Assembly: GCF_013248975.1 (NCBI RefSeq)
Contig: NZ_JABRWH010000001.1
Span: 310,001-374,000, forward strand
Source: Neobacillus endophyticus
GTDB lineage: Bacteria > Bacillota > Bacilli > Bacillales > Cytobacillaceae
Direction: 5' to 3'
DNA length: 64,000 nt
Numbering within the stretch: position 1 is the stretch's first letter; each line of letters opens with the position of its first letter. Position numbers and translations under genes: made by a program. Positions 52,867 to 62,704 of this stretch are shown here, piece by piece. The notes beneath the pieces were generated by a model, which worked only from the letters and a program-made list of their open reading frames with translations, searched no databases and was not told the DNA's origin.

Positions 52867-54228
52867 TTATGCCATTTCTGGACTTTTCCAAGTCCATGTA
52901 GCCAACTTCTTTAAATTCATAGCAGCAAAAGTAAGCATCGCCTGCATGGACAATTTTTTAAGACCTCTTAAGGTTGTCCATCGCATACCATGCTTTTCTT
53001 TCGCATCCGCGAATACACGTTCAATTGTTTCTTTACGACGTGCATATATTATTTTATTCTCTTCTGTATGACGAAGATGTTCAGCCTCTTCAAGATATGG
53101 TTCCCAGATATGTCGTTGAATGAGCTTTTGATGATTTTGACTTTGTGTACATTGTGCTAGAAGTGGGCAATCCTTACATATAACAGGATTAGAGATGTAC
53201 TGTCGATAACCTTCCTTAGTAGTCGTTCTATAATCCAGAACTTGTCCTTCCGGACATATGTAACAATCAAAGTGCTCATCATAGACATAATCGTGCTTTT
53301 TCAAATATCCCTCCTTTGTACGTGGTCGTGTATAGGGTAAAGCAGGGCGAATTTCATTTTCAATTAAATATTGAGCAATAGCAGGTGTTTTATATCCGGC
53401 ATCAGCAGCTACAGCATTAGGTTTCCCACATTTTTCAATGACCTTTTCAACTAGAGGCTCTAACATTGTACTATCATGAACGTTACCTGGAGTTACAATA
53501 GTCCCCAGGACAAAACCATTTCTATCTGCGGCTGCATGAAATGAATAAGCAAATTGCTTTGTCCTTTCGTCTTTTACATAGTAACCACTCTCCGAATCTG
53601 TTGTACTTTCTTTTATTTCTTTGTTTTCTTCTTTTTCATATTTATCTGGTGGGATGGGCTTTTTCCCATGTTCTTCACGATCACTATTAATTTCTGCTTG
53701 AAGACGTGCTTCATAAGCTTTTGATTCTTTCCGAACTACTTTCTTTTCGAATTTGCGTTTATTTGCACTTGCTTTAACGTGAGTTGAATCAATGAATACA
53801 TGTTCCGAACTAACTAACTTTTTATCTGCTGCCTCTTTTAAAATACGGTAGAAAATTTGTTCAAATAAGTCTGTATCCTTAAAACGACGTTCGTAGTTTT
53901 TACCAAAAGTTGAAAAGTGGGGTACTTTATCATAAAAACCAAATCCTAAAAACCAGCGATACGCCATATTTGTTTCAATTTCCTTTATCGTTTGACGCAT
54001 CGAACGGATACCGAAGGTATATTGAATGAAAGCCATCTTAATTAATACAACAGGGTCAATACTTGAACGTCCGCGCTTAGTTGAGTACAAATCTTCAACC
54101 AATGAATAGATAAATGAAAAATCTACTGCGGCTTCTATTTTGCGAACCAAGTGATCAGCAGGTACAAGTTGATCTAAGGCAATCATTTCAATTTGGTCAC
54201 GATTTATCTGTGTATTTTTCGAAAGCAT
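52867..54228 (-). CDS. IS1182-family transposase
   Basis: About 453 residues. The N-terminal DNA-binding part is IALDQLVPADHLVRKIEAAV.. with KMAFIQYTFGIRSMRQTIKE. The DDE catalytic core is in HVFIDSTHVKASANKRKF (first Asp), NAVAADAGYKTPAIAQYLIE (second Asp) and RRKETIERVFADAKEKHGMR (Glu). A cysteine cluster CPEGQVLDY..CKDCPLLAQC is typical of the family. The frame looks intact, so the element may still move. ATG at 54228, after AGAGGTGG. Confidence 0.9.
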   Translation of the reverse strand: MLSKNTQINRDQIEMIALDQLVPADHLVRKIEAAVDFSFIYSLVEDLYSTKRGRSSIDPVVLIKMAFIQYTFGIRSMRQTIKEIETNMAYRWFLGFGFYDKVPHFSTFGKNYERRFKDTDLFEQIFYRILKEAADKKLVSSEHVFIDSTHVKASANKRKFEKKVVRKESKAYEARLQAEINSDREEHGKKPIPPDKYEKEENKEIKESTTDSESGYYVKDERTKQFAYSFHAAADRNGFVLGTIVTPGNVHDSTMLEPLVEKVIEKCGKPNAVAADAGYKTPAIAQYLIENEIRPALPYTRPRTKEGYLKKHDYVYDEHFDCYICPEGQVLDYRTTTKEGYRQYISNPVICKDCPLLAQCTQSQNHQKLIQRHIWEPYLEEAEHLRHTEENKIIYARRKETIERVFADAKEKHGMRWTTLRGLKKLSMQAMLTFAAMNLKKLATWTWKSPEMA

Positions 54229-54304
54229 TCCATCCACCTCTATTAATTCTCTGTAAATAAATTATACAAAAGGCTGTGTTAATGTACATTATTGATTTTT
54301 ACAC

Positions 54305-54442
54305 TCTGTTGATTGGAGTGGAAGGCGGCGAAGACTCCTGCGGGAGTACGGGACAGGGGAGACCCCGCAGGCGCTGAAAGCGCAGAGGAGGCTCCCCGAA
54401 CCGCCCGCGGAAAGCGAAGCCGCCTGGAACGGAAATCAACAG
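54305..54442 (+). repeat. GC-rich Bacillus intergenic repeat, full copy
   Basis: Ends are inverted (CTGTTGATT .. AATCAACAG). The core carries GACTCCTGCGGGAG, GAGACCCCGCAGGCGC and CCGCCCGCGGAAAGCGAAGC. Sequences of this kind are scattered through many Bacillaceae genomes, from memory. A 46-base truncated copy lies at 40695-40740. Reading frames through it are not genes. Confidence 0.8.
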
Positions 54443-54462
54443 ACAAGTTTAATATGGCCAAA

Positions 54463-54516
54463 CAAAAAAGACTGTCGATTTTAAACCCGAAATCCTTCGG
54501 ATTTGTCGACAGTCTG
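54463..54516. repeat. hairpin flanking terminator copy 2
   Basis: AGACTGTCGA pairs with TCGACAGTCT, and GAAATCC with GGATTT inside. The minus strand after terminator copy 2 reads CAGACTGTCGACAAA; the plus strand after copy 1 reads CAGATTGTAGACAAA, so the similarity of the two flanks extends in inverted orientation. Confidence 0.6.
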
Positions 54517-54551
54517 AAAAAATTCCTATTCATTTAGAATAGGAATTTTTT
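54517..54551 (-). terminator. 35-bp terminator palindrome, copy 2 (behind luxS)
   Basis: Same hairpin as 52723-52757, here ending luxS on the minus strand. Confidence 0.85.
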
Positions 54552-54552
54552 T

Positions 54553-55023
54553 TTACGCAAATATTTGCTTTAATTCTTCTTTATCTTGCTTAAGCCAAAA
54601 ACGAATGAGCTCCTTTGCTCCCTCGAGGGTATGAAGCTTAGCCTGGCCGCACTGTTTTTCATTACTTGCTGGTACTTCCGTTGCTTCAAGAGCTATTTTC
54701 ATCGTGTCTTCAAGAAGATCGATGATTTCTTCTACTGATGGTTCTCCGCTGACTACAAGGTAGAAACCGGTTTGGCATCCCATTGGCGAGATATCAATGA
54801 TGTCAAAATCATATTTCTCTGCAGCATCGCGAATATTATGGGCCAGCAAGTGTTCAAGAGAATGAATCGCATCAGCTTTCATCGCTTGTTTATTGGGCTG
54901 GCAAAAACGGATATCAAATTTATTAACAACACCATTAGAACCGACTTTATGGACACCGCAATGGCGGACATAAGGCGCCTTTACGGCATTATGATCTAAA
55001 TCAAAGCTTTCAACTGAAGGCAT
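54553..55023 (-). CDS. luxS: S-ribosylhomocysteine lyase LuxS
   Basis: A 156-residue metalloenzyme that splits S-ribosylhomocysteine to homocysteine and the AI-2 precursor. The metal ligands are in [13 protein letters not shown] (His 54, His 58) and [13 protein letters not shown] (Cys about 126); the second Cys is in GCQTGFYL. It belongs to the activated methyl cycle together with metK in this window. AAAAGGAGTGAACTAA precedes the ATG. Confidence 0.97.
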   Translation of the reverse strand: MPSVESFDLDHNAVKAPYVRHCGVHKVGSNGVVNKFDIRFCQPNKQAMKADAIHSLEHLLAHNIRDAAEKYDFDIIDISPMGCQTGFYLVVSGEPSVEEIIDLLEDTMKIALEATEVPASNEKQCGQAKLHTLEGAKELIRFWLKQDKEELKQIFA

Positions 55024-55161
55024 TTAGTTCACTCCTTTTCATTTCTTATATCATCATACTATAAATTCCGAGTTTTTTCATGTACTTAGTTATGTTTAAC
55101 AATTTAGACGAATCCATCAAGATATGATATCTTGAAAATAAGTAAAAGAAGGAGAAAAATT

Positions 55162-55401
55162 ATGTTAAAAAAATTCTTCATTGGACTTATTCGTTTTTAT
55201 CAAATCGTTATTTCTCCATTAAAACCGCCAACATGCAGATTTTATCCTACTTGCTCCCATTACGGCCTAGAAGCTGTTCAGCGTTACGGTGCCATCAAAG
55301 GAGGATATTTGGCAGTAAAGAGAATTTTAAAATGTCATCCTATGCATCCAGGGGGACTGGATCCGGTGCCTGAAAAATGGAATGATCGAAAAAAACATTA
55401 A
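55162..55401 (+). CDS. ytjA: YidD-family membrane protein insertion factor
   Basis: A 79-residue protein: [20 protein letters not shown] amphipathic start, then the family core [20 protein letters not shown] with paired cysteines and [13 protein letters not shown]. The family assists YidC/Oxa1 membrane insertion. The ATG at 55162 has AAGAAGGAGAAAAATT upstream; an earlier frame start at 55132 lacks a site. Its end overlaps the convergent ytiB by 4 bases. Confidence 0.93.
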   Translation: MLKKFFIGLIRFYQIVISPLKPPTCRFYPTCSHYGLEAVQRYGAIKGGYLAVKRILKCHPMHPGGLDPVPEKWNDRKKH

Positions 55402-55970
55402 TTTTCGTATCCGTCAACGATGAGATCCAGTTTTCCAGTAGCAGGGTCAATGACTAAGCCGTGGACCGGAACACCTTCCGGCATTAGCGGATGGTTTTTT
55501 ATAATATCCACACTGTGCTTCACACTTTCGCTCACTTGATCAAAGCCATGTAGCCACTTTTGGATATCAACACCTGAATAAATAAGTGTGTGCAATGTTT
55601 CTTCGGAAATTCCACGTTCCTTCATGCTGCCTATGACTGCTTCCGCCTTTAGACCATTCATCCCGCAATCATGATGAGCGATGACCATGACTTCCTTTGC
55701 CTGCAATTGATAAACGGCAAGTAGAATGCTGCGCATAATACTTCCAAACGGGTGAGACACTAGGGCTCCAGCATTTTTAATCAGCTTAGCATCACCATTT
55801 CCTAAATTGAGCGCCTTTGGCAATAATTCAAGCAATCGGGTATCCATACAAGTTAGAATGACCATTTTTTTATTAGGATATTTCGTTGTCTCGTATTTCT
55901 CATATTCGCGATTTCCCACAAATTTTTGATTAAAATCCAGTATTTCATTTAATAATGTTGAATTGCTCAT
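55398..55970 (-). CDS. ytiB: beta-carbonic anhydrase YtiB
   Basis: A 190-residue beta-class enzyme with intact zinc ligands: ILTCMDTRL (Cys 41, Asp 43, Arg 45) and IAHHDCGMN (His 99, Cys 102). It interconverts CO2 and bicarbonate. With the DabAB pump in this window it may help carbon supply. ATG at 55970 is 6 bases after GGTGG. It is the active relative of the ligand-less protein at 50551. Confidence 0.94.
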   Translation of the reverse strand: MSNSTLLNEILDFNQKFVGNREYEKYETTKYPNKKMVILTCMDTRLLELLPKALNLGNGDAKLIKNAGALVSHPFGSIMRSILLAVYQLQAKEVMVIAHHDCGMNGLKAEAVIGSMKERGISEETLHTLIYSGVDIQKWLHGFDQVSESVKHSVDIIKNHPLMPEGVPVHGLVIDPATGKLDLIVDGYEN

Positions 55971-56190
55971 CTCCATCCACCTTTCTATTTCTTCCTTTTA
56001 GAATACATAAATCTTAAGGGTAAAAACAAATTTTAATACTTAAGGTAAAGCCTTTTTTATTATACATACTGTTTCAAAGTGGAATCATTCTTTTAAGCCT
56101 TACCTATTTTCCTAACACTGACAGGCATGTCTGACATCCATTATTCAAATGCTATTACCGTATTACCGATTATAACAAGGAGTGATACAT

Positions 56191-56349
56191 GTGGCACAGG
56201 ATGTTTTATGCGAAGTAAATAATTGTACATTTTGGTCAAATGGAAATAAATGTAGTGCTGATCGTATCTATGTCGTGAGCCACACCGGGGAAACGGCTGA
56301 TACTCAGAAAGAAACTGATTGCCATACCTTTGAAGCTAAAGATCTTTAA
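56191..56349 (+). CDS. DUF1540 cysteine-rich small protein, 52 aa
   Basis: Starts at GTG after AAGGAGTGATACAT: AQDVLCEVNNCTFWSNGNKC.. then ..TDCHTFEAKDL. Four cysteines with the spacing of DUF1540, thought to bind metal. Function unknown, and related genes are common in spore formers. Confidence 0.8.
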   Translation: MAQDVLCEVNNCTFWSNGNKCSADRIYVVSHTGETADTQKETDCHTFEAKDL

Positions 56350-56355
56350 GATAAA

Positions 56356-56490
56356 GAAAACTCGCCGACTGACGAGCCAGTAGGGCGAAGACAGAGGCGT
56401 AATTCGTCGAAAAGCACAGCTTCTCGATTGGGAGGCTAATGCTCACGAAGCATTCCGTAGTCCACTTATGCCTGATAAGAAGCTTATCGG
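56356..56490. repeat. intergenic repeat-like segment
   Basis: GC-richer than its surroundings, starting AACTCGCCGACTGACGAG and ending GCTTATCGGCGAAC, with internal GGCGAAGACAGAGGCGTAAT. The ends are partly complementary (CGCCGA / TCGGCG). It resembles repeats seen behind many Bacillus genes, from memory. No coding frame. Confidence 0.45.
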
Positions 56491-56530
56491 CGAACAAAGG
56501 AACCAGTCATAAATGTGGCTGGTTCCTATA
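56488..56530 (-). terminator. men operon terminator
   Basis: AGGAACCAG / CTGGTTCCT with a 12-base loop. On the minus strand TTTGTTCG follows. It overlaps the menC stop. Confidence 0.75.
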
Positions 56531-57635
56531 TAAATTTTATTTCCTTTTTTGCTATTAACGTTTCGCTAAGTCTTTTTTGATTTAGCTTAACACCAATACC
56601 AAGGTCATCAGGAACGTGAATAAATCCGTTTGTAACACTCACTTCAGGAGTAATAATATCTTCTTGCCAAAATCGGCTGGAGGCCGATATATCCCCCGGA
56701 ATCGTAAAACCAGGCAATGTTGCAAGAGCGATATTATGAGCACGCGATATGCCAAATTCAATCATCCCCCCGCACCAAACAGGAATCCCTCTTTCATAAC
56801 AATAATCATGAATACGTTTCGCTTCATAAAGACCGCCCACCCGGCCAATCTTGATGTTAATGACCTTACAGCTTCCCAGTTCGATTGCCTTCCGCGCATC
56901 CTCAAATGTTACAATGCTCTCATCAAGACAAATCGGGGTAGTTAACTCCTTTTGCAAAATGGCATGATCGATCATATCATCATGAGCCAGTGGCTGCTCA
57001 ATCATTAATAGACCGAATTCATCCAAGGCTTTAAGCTGATTGATATCCTTCAGTGTATAGGCAGAATTGGCATCCGCCATAATGGGCAGCTTCGGAAATC
57101 GGTTTCTGATTTCTGCCAAAAAAGAATAATCTTGAAGAGGGTTAATTTTGACCTTAATTCGCTGATAACCCTCATCTAGGTATTGTTCAGTTTGTTTCAA
57201 CGCTTCGTCAATCGAGTTTGTGGCAACCACCACCCCAGAAGCAATCAAATCTTGTGTGCCGCCAATGATTTTGGAAAGCGGCTTATGTAGACTCTTTGCA
57301 TATAAATCCCACAAAGCAATTTCAATTGCTGCCTTTGCCATCTGATTTCTTCTGATCGATTGAAATAGCTTAGAGGCATCCTCCGGGTGATGAATCGGAT
57401 GCTTTTGCAGTAAAGGTATGAGAAAATCTGTTAACATATGCAAGCTTGTTGTGACGGTTTCTTCTGTATACCATGGTGTTGAAAAGGCAACTCCTTCTCC
57501 CCAACCTGCAATCCCATCTTGATTTGTCACTTTAACAATGATTCCTTCCCGTTCGCTAACGGCACCTAAATGCGTTACAAATGGGGACTTTAAAGGCATT
57601 TTAATGACAAAAAGCTCCACATTGGAAATGTTCAT
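56526..57635 (-). CDS. menC: o-succinylbenzoate synthase MenC
   Basis: A 369-residue enolase-superfamily enzyme that dehydrates SHCHC to o-succinylbenzoate in menaquinone synthesis. Catalytic Lys pair in RIKVKINPL. Metal ligands in MADANSAYTL, LMIEQPLAHDD and CLDESIV, and the second-side Lys in VINIKIGRVGG. The ATG overlaps the menE stop by one base (TAATG). Last gene of the operon. Confidence 0.95.
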   Translation of the reverse strand: MNISNVELFVIKMPLKSPFVTHLGAVSEREGIIVKVTNQDGIAGWGEGVAFSTPWYTEETVTTSLHMLTDFLIPLLQKHPIHHPEDASKLFQSIRRNQMAKAAIEIALWDLYAKSLHKPLSKIIGGTQDLIASGVVVATNSIDEALKQTEQYLDEGYQRIKVKINPLQDYSFLAEIRNRFPKLPIMADANSAYTLKDINQLKALDEFGLLMIEQPLAHDDMIDHAILQKELTTPICLDESIVTFEDARKAIELGSCKVINIKIGRVGGLYEAKRIHDYCYERGIPVWCGGMIEFGISRAHNIALATLPGFTIPGDISASSRFWQEDIITPEVSVTNGFIHVPDDLGIGVKLNQKRLSETLIAKKEIKFI

Positions 57636-59128
57636 TACTGGAACCTTCCTTCTTCAACCCATTCCTTCAGCGTTCTTCTCAATAATTTTTTTGCTGCATT
57701 TCTTGGCAGCTCATCTGCAAAATAAAACACTTTAGGAACCTTATATTTTGCTAGCTGCTGCAAACAAAATTGCTCAAGATCAGCAGCAGTAATACGAGAA
57801 CCTGTTACAGGAACAACAAAGGCAGCTGGCACTTGCCCCCAAGCAGGATCCTCCAATCCGGTAACACCAGCCTCTTGAATCTCTTGGTGCGATAATAACA
57901 CCGCTTCTATCTCCGCAGGATAGACATTCTCTCCTCCGGAAATGATTAAATCAGAACGCCTGTCCAAAACATATAAAAAGCCTTCTGCGTCGATGTATCC
58001 AATGTCTCCTGTATAAAGCCATCCGTTCCTGATTTTTTCTTCTGTAGCCTCAGGTCTGAATAGATATCCTTCGGTAACATTCGGTCCCTTGACAACAATT
58101 TCCCCAGGCTGCCCATTATGAGCGGTGCTACCGTCCTCAAGTTCGATCTTAATTTCTGAGGGAAATAGTGGTTTTCCTGCTGAACCCAATTTAGTTAAAC
58201 TATAATCAGGTGAAAGTGTTACAATTTGCGAAGAAGTTTCTGTCATCCCGTACGTTTGAAACACAGGAATGGATTTTTCCATACATGCTTCGAGTAGTGG
58301 CAGCGGCGCAGGCCCTCCTCCTAACAGCATGCAGCGGAAACGGGAGGGCAGCCTTCTTTCATGAAGGGCTTCAACGATTCGGGTTAGCGTTGTTCCTACC
58401 ACTGACATGAGTGTTACCTTTTTGTTCTGTATATCTTGAATCGTAAGTTCTGCATCAAATTTCTCATGAAGCACAATTGGCATGCCATATAACACGCATT
58501 TCATTAAAATGGAATACCCGCTGATATGAAAAATGGGAACTGAACAGAGCCAACAATCGCTATCTGATATTCCTAAATTTAAGGCGGATCCAATTGCACT
58601 CGACCAATGATTCCCATATGTTTGAATAACACCTTTTGGATTTCCCGTCGTGCCTGATGTATACATGATCGTACAAATCTCGTTTAAGCTGACTTCATTT
58701 TGAATGGCAGGCAGTGCGCCCTCCCTTGAAAAAAGTTTGCTTTTTGTAGTGGAAATTAATGAGGGATACTGCTCGTTTATTATGGGTTCAAAGTCTGCAA
58801 ATGAATCCTCTAAAATCAAAAAAGATGCTTTGGAATCCTTCAATTGCCAAATGAGCTCAGCCGGGGTTAATCTGTTATTTAAAATAATAGCCCTTACCCC
58901 CAGAAGTTGAAGTGCAAATAATATAATCACTGAATCAAGATGATTTTTTAATAATACTCCTGCAAACTGCTGTTTCCATATCCCCAGGTCTTGAAGCTTT
59001 CCTGCAGCATCCAGGCTTCTTTCATAAAGCTCATTGAACGTGATCTTTTGATCTTGAAAAAATACTGCCGTCCGCTCAGGCGTAAGAAACGCCCGTTTTT
59101 TCAGAAAGTTGGTCATTACATCTTTCAT
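57635..59128 (-). CDS. menE: o-succinylbenzoate-CoA ligase MenE
   Basis: A 497-residue acyl-CoA synthetase. The AMP-binding P-loop is IMYTSGTTGNPKGVIQ (about 165-180), followed by FQTYGMTETSSQ, WLYTGDIGYID and the C-terminal Lys stretch RNAAKKLLRR. ATG at 59128 after AAAGGTGATAATC. A terminator-type hairpin stands 20 bases upstream, between menB and menE. Confidence 0.95.
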   Translation of the reverse strand: MKDVMTNFLKKRAFLTPERTAVFFQDQKITFNELYERSLDAAGKLQDLGIWKQQFAGVLLKNHLDSVIILFALQLLGVRAIILNNRLTPAELIWQLKDSKASFLILEDSFADFEPIINEQYPSLISTTKSKLFSREGALPAIQNEVSLNEICTIMYTSGTTGNPKGVIQTYGNHWSSAIGSALNLGISDSDCWLCSVPIFHISGYSILMKCVLYGMPIVLHEKFDAELTIQDIQNKKVTLMSVVGTTLTRIVEALHERRLPSRFRCMLLGGGPAPLPLLEACMEKSIPVFQTYGMTETSSQIVTLSPDYSLTKLGSAGKPLFPSEIKIELEDGSTAHNGQPGEIVVKGPNVTEGYLFRPEATEEKIRNGWLYTGDIGYIDAEGFLYVLDRRSDLIISGGENVYPAEIEAVLLSHQEIQEAGVTGLEDPAWGQVPAAFVVPVTGSRITAADLEQFCLQQLAKYKVPKVFYFADELPRNAAKKLLRRTLKEWVEEGRFQ

Positions 59129-59147
59129 GATTATCACCTTTTCTATA

Positions 59148-59179
59148 AAAAACAGCTCGATGATGGATCATCAAGCTGT
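59148..59179 (-). terminator. hairpin with T run between menB and menE
   Basis: On the minus strand ACAGCTTGATGAT pairs with ATCATCGAGCTGT (one G-T pair), followed by TTTTTTATAG and then the menE binding site. It has the form of an intrinsic terminator inside the operon and could reduce menE-menC expression. Confidence 0.7.
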
Positions 59180-59287
59180 ACGTTAATATTTTTTAAACTT
59201 CTTATGAACATGAAAAGGATTTTTCTTACCTTTTTGTCCATGAAACGGATCCTAATGAACCAAAAAGCTTAAATTTCTTCGATAGAA

Positions 59288-60106
59288 TCAAGGAAAACGC
59301 GGGAATTGACCGAAGTCAGGTTTGCGCTTTTCCTTAAAGGCATCACGGCCTTCTTTCGCTTCATCTGTGGTATAATAAAGCAAAGTCGCATCGCCAGCCA
59401 TTTGTTGAAGTCCTGCTAGTCCATCTGTATCCGCATTCATCGCAGCTTTGATGAAACGAAGTGCAGTCGGGCTCTTCTCCAACATTTCTTCACACCATTT
59501 AATCGTTTCCTCTTCCACTTGTTCAAGAGGTACTACTGTATTGACAAGACCCATATCAAGAGCTTCCTGGGCATTGTACTGACGGCACAAATACCAAATT
59601 TCACGAGCCTTTTTATGGCCGACAATTCTTGCAAGATAGCCTGAACCATAACCCGCATCAAAACTGCCGACTTTTGGACCTGTCTGTCCGAAAACAGCAT
59701 TATCAGCAGCAATTGTTAAATCACAAACAACATGTAAAACATGTCCTCCGCCAATAGCGTAACCTTTTACCATCGCAACAACAGGCTTTGGAATCACGCG
59801 GATTAAACGCTGAAGATCAAGAACATTTAGGCGTGGGATTTGGTCATCTCCTACATAGCCACCATGTCCACGAACTTTCTGGTCTCCTCCCGAACAAAAT
59901 GCTTTGTCACCAGCTCCTGTTAAGACAATTACTCCAATATTTGAGTCATCACGGGCATAAGAAAAAGCATCAATTAATTCCATAACGGTTTTAGGTGTAA
60001 AAGCATTATGTACATGCGGACGGTTAATTGTAATTTTGGCAATACCTTTATAAGTTTCATAAAGAATTTCATCATACTTACGTCCTGGAACCCATTCAAC
60101 TGTCAT
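59288..60106 (-). CDS. menB: 1,4-dihydroxy-2-naphthoyl-CoA synthase MenB
   Basis: A 272-residue crotonase-fold enzyme that closes the naphthoate ring. Marks: [14 protein letters not shown] (oxyanion and bicarbonate region), [20 protein letters not shown] and [23 protein letters not shown] at 60106 lies 8 bases after GGAGG. Its length equals that of the B. subtilis enzyme within a residue. Confidence 0.96.
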   Translation of the reverse strand: MTVEWVPGRKYDEILYETYKGIAKITINRPHVHNAFTPKTVMELIDAFSYARDDSNIGVIVLTGAGDKAFCSGGDQKVRGHGGYVGDDQIPRLNVLDLQRLIRVIPKPVVAMVKGYAIGGGHVLHVVCDLTIAADNAVFGQTGPKVGSFDAGYGSGYLARIVGHKKAREIWYLCRQYNAQEALDMGLVNTVVPLEQVEEETIKWCEEMLEKSPTALRFIKAAMNADTDGLAGLQQMAGDATLLYYTTDEAKEGRDAFKEKRKPDFGQFPRFP

Positions 60107-60125
60107 GATCATAACCTCCTTATTA

Positions 60126-60947
60126 TTATTTTAGACAAATATCTGACACAAAGTCACTTACTATTGTACCAAACTTTTTCGATTCTTCCACATGAATTGC
60201 ATGGCCGCAGTCCGGGACAATCACCCATTTCCCTTTTTTCAACTCTTTGATCATGTTACGGGCAATATCACAGAACTTGCTGTCCTGTTCTCCAGTAATT
60301 AAAAGAACCTCACATGCAAGTTGCTTTAAGGGCGCTCCCCACCATGATGGCTGCGAACCCGTGCCCATACCTCTTAAACTATTGGCTAAACCTTCTGCTG
60401 AATTCAGGAGCCTTTGTTCCCTTATTTTCTCCCTTACATCAGCAGGAAGCCGTTTCAATGTTGCAAACAAAGGAATTTCTTCCCAATCATTCACAAACAA
60501 TTCTACTCCATGTTCCTCTATAAACTGTGCCAGCTTTTCATCGCTCAGACGTCTCTGGACGCGTTCTGCTTCCGTCAACAATCCAGGTGAAGAGCTTTCC
60601 AAAATTAATTTTCTTACCCGTTCGGGAAAAAGTATAGCAAAAGTTAGCGCTAGTCTTCCACCCATGGAATAACCTAATAAGTCAACCTGTTCAACCTTTA
60701 ATTGGTTCAATATTTCATTTAGGTCACGGGCAGCAGCTTTCATTTCATACCTGTCCGCATCCATGGTTATAGCCGTTTTTCCATGACCGATGATATCAGG
60801 CATTATTAATTGTGAGTGTGCCCCCCATTCTTCATTAAATGGAAACCATGTAGTAGAATTTCCAGTAAAACCATGGAGGAGAACGAACGGAAATCCCTGA
60901 CCATATAACTCAACATGAAAGCTAATGCCATTGACTAGTACTTTCAT
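60126..60947 (-). CDS. menH: SHCHC synthase MenH (alpha/beta hydrolase fold)
   Basis: A 273-residue lyase of the alpha/beta hydrolase fold that removes pyruvate from [21 protein letters not shown], the Ser elbow [12 protein letters not shown] (about Ser 95), ITGEQDSKF and [11 protein letters not shown] (His about 253) mark the triad. The ATG directly follows the menD stop, so the two are translationally coupled. Confidence 0.93.
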   Translation of the reverse strand: MKVLVNGISFHVELYGQGFPFVLLHGFTGNSTTWFPFNEEWGAHSQLIMPDIIGHGKTAITMDADRYEMKAAARDLNEILNQLKVEQVDLLGYSMGGRLALTFAILFPERVRKLILESSSPGLLTEAERVQRRLSDEKLAQFIEEHGVELFVNDWEEIPLFATLKRLPADVREKIREQRLLNSAEGLANSLRGMGTGSQPSWWGAPLKQLACEVLLITGEQDSKFCDIARNMIKELKKGKWVIVPDCGHAIHVEESKKFGTIVSDFVSDICLK

Positions 60948-62702
60948 TTAGTTTACACCATCGACATAATTCGATATTTCCTGGGAAACGTTTCGCCAAA
61001 ACTCTCGATGCTCATCCAGATTTCTATTTCGATCGGTAACTACTTCATATACATTTATACCGGGTTCCAGTGACTTCACTGAATTTTTCAGTTCCGTTCT
61101 AAAGTGATCCCAATCTGTTATTTTAACAAACCGACCATTAAACATCTTCACAGCATGGATAAAATCGATATCCAGTGGTGTTCCAAATAAAAGTTCAAAA
61201 TGCTTTGGATGTTCGGCTTGGGGCAAGAATGAGAATATTCCTCCGCCATTATTGTTAATAAGAAGGATATGGATATCCACGTTATATCTTTTAGCTATAA
61301 ACAAGGCTGTCAAATCATGGAAAAACGTTAAATCCCCCAGTACTAAATACAATGATTTGGAATATAGTGCTGCACCAATAGCTGTAGAAATCGTACCATC
61401 AATACCATTTGCTCCGCGATTGGCCATAATCTTAATTGATTTCTTATTTTGAAGAAAAAAGCTGTCCAAATCCCGAATCGGCATACTATTTCCAACAAAA
61501 AGAGTAGCTCCATCCGGCAGCAATTCCGCTAACTGATAAAACAGCTTTCCCTCACTTAATGGAACAATATCTCTCAAGGAGCCCATATTCTCTTTTGTAA
61601 GATCATTGATTTTTTGCCAGTCTTTCAAAAAATGATCATCAGAATTTGCATTAGTATGATCTAAAAGTTTTTCACAAAAGACCGTTTCATCACAGAAAAT
61701 CATGGCCGATGAAAGAAGAGCTGGGTCGCGCCATCCGCCGCCGCTATCGATGACAATCTGTTCTGCATTAAAATGTTCCTTCAAGAAAATCATTAATGCT
61801 TTTGATACCGGCATAGCTCCAAATCTTAATATAACATCTGGTTTTAAAAACTTTTTCGCGTCTTCATTCCTTAAGAACGTATCATATGTATCAATAATGT
61901 TTGCTCCATCATGTATACCGCTTCTTAACTGTGATAATGGGTCAGCCAATATGGGATAATTTAATGCTGTAGAAAGCCTAGTAACTGCATCGGCAAAATG
62001 GTTACTGACCATATTCCCGCAAACAATAATGCCTCGCTGTTTCCCTATCAGTTTATGGGCTATTTCTTCAAAACAGACTTCATTTATGATTAAATCACCA
62101 TTATGAACCTGGATATATCCTTGTGGACGTTCCTCCAATTGAAAAAGATTCTCATCCAATTTTGGAATCAATGGTTCACGGAAAGGAAAGTTTAGATGGA
62201 CCGGTCCTGCAGGGGCTTGAACTGCAATGGATACTGCCCGTGCGCAGACAGTCCGTGCATAATGGATCATTTCTTTACTATGATCAGGAAGCGCCATTTC
62301 GGCAAACCACTTTACATGCTGTCCGTACAAATGAATTTGGTCAATAGCCTGGGGAGCCCCGACTTCCCGAAGTTCGTGTGGCCTGTCCGCTGTTAATACC
62401 AAAAGCGGAACCCTGGAATAACGGGCCTCTACAATAGCAGGAAAATAGTTAGCAGCTGCTGTTCCTGATGTACAAAGAATTGCGACCGGCCGATTCGTTT
62501 GCTTAGCAATCCCTAAGGCAAAGAAAGCGGCTGATCGTTCATCTACATGAATATGTACCTTTAAATCAGGATGTTCTGCCATAACCATAGCCATTGGAGT
62601 GGATCGTGAACCAGGACTGACCACAACATCCCTTATCCCTGTATGAAATAATTCAGCAACAAAGCTGGCAAGATAAACTGTTAACGATTCTTGATGACTC
62701 AT
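60948..62702 (-). CDS. menD: SEPHCHC synthase MenD
   Basis: A 584-residue thiamine-diphosphate enzyme that joins isochorismate and 2-oxoglutarate. N-terminal VVSPGSRSTPMAMVMAEHPD with the catalytic Glu in HVDERSAAFFALGIAK, ThDP/Mg site GDLTFFHDLTAL and NNNGGGIFSFLPQAEHP. The start is 2 bases from the menF stop. Confidence 0.96.
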   Translation of the reverse strand: MSHQESLTVYLASFVAELFHTGIRDVVVSPGSRSTPMAMVMAEHPDLKVHIHVDERSAAFFALGIAKQTNRPVAILCTSGTAAANYFPAIVEARYSRVPLLVLTADRPHELREVGAPQAIDQIHLYGQHVKWFAEMALPDHSKEMIHYARTVCARAVSIAVQAPAGPVHLNFPFREPLIPKLDENLFQLEERPQGYIQVHNGDLIINEVCFEEIAHKLIGKQRGIIVCGNMVSNHFADAVTRLSTALNYPILADPLSQLRSGIHDGANIIDTYDTFLRNEDAKKFLKPDVILRFGAMPVSKALMIFLKEHFNAEQIVIDSGGGWRDPALLSSAMIFCDETVFCEKLLDHTNANSDDHFLKDWQKINDLTKENMGSLRDIVPLSEGKLFYQLAELLPDGATLFVGNSMPIRDLDSFFLQNKKSIKIMANRGANGIDGTISTAIGAALYSKSLYLVLGDLTFFHDLTALFIAKRYNVDIHILLINNNGGGIFSFLPQAEHPKHFELLFGTPLDIDFIHAVKMFNGRFVKITDWDHFRTELKNSVKSLEPGINVYEVVTDRNRNLDEHREFWRNVSQEISNYVDGVN

Positions 62703-62704
62703 AT

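Larger units (their letters stand above)
52758..54516. mobile_element. IS1182-family insertion between duplicated terminators
   Basis: A 1.76-kb stretch with one transposase gene, a GC-rich intergenic repeat and hairpins, bracketed by 35-bp direct copies of the same palindrome. Exact inverted terminal repeats could not be fixed by eye, so the true IS ends lie somewhere inside. A hairpin (AGACCCC / GGGGTCT) at 52845-52868 lies at the end of the transposase gene. Confidence 0.7.

Noticed and set aside
54279..54537. Frames of 84 and 74 residues on both strands
   Set aside because: They read through the GC-rich intergenic repeat and terminator hairpins, not through a gene.
56191..56349. Noncoding reading of the stretch between ytiB and menC
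   Set aside because: A GTG-start frame with a good binding site and the DUF1540 cysteine pattern shows it is a gene.
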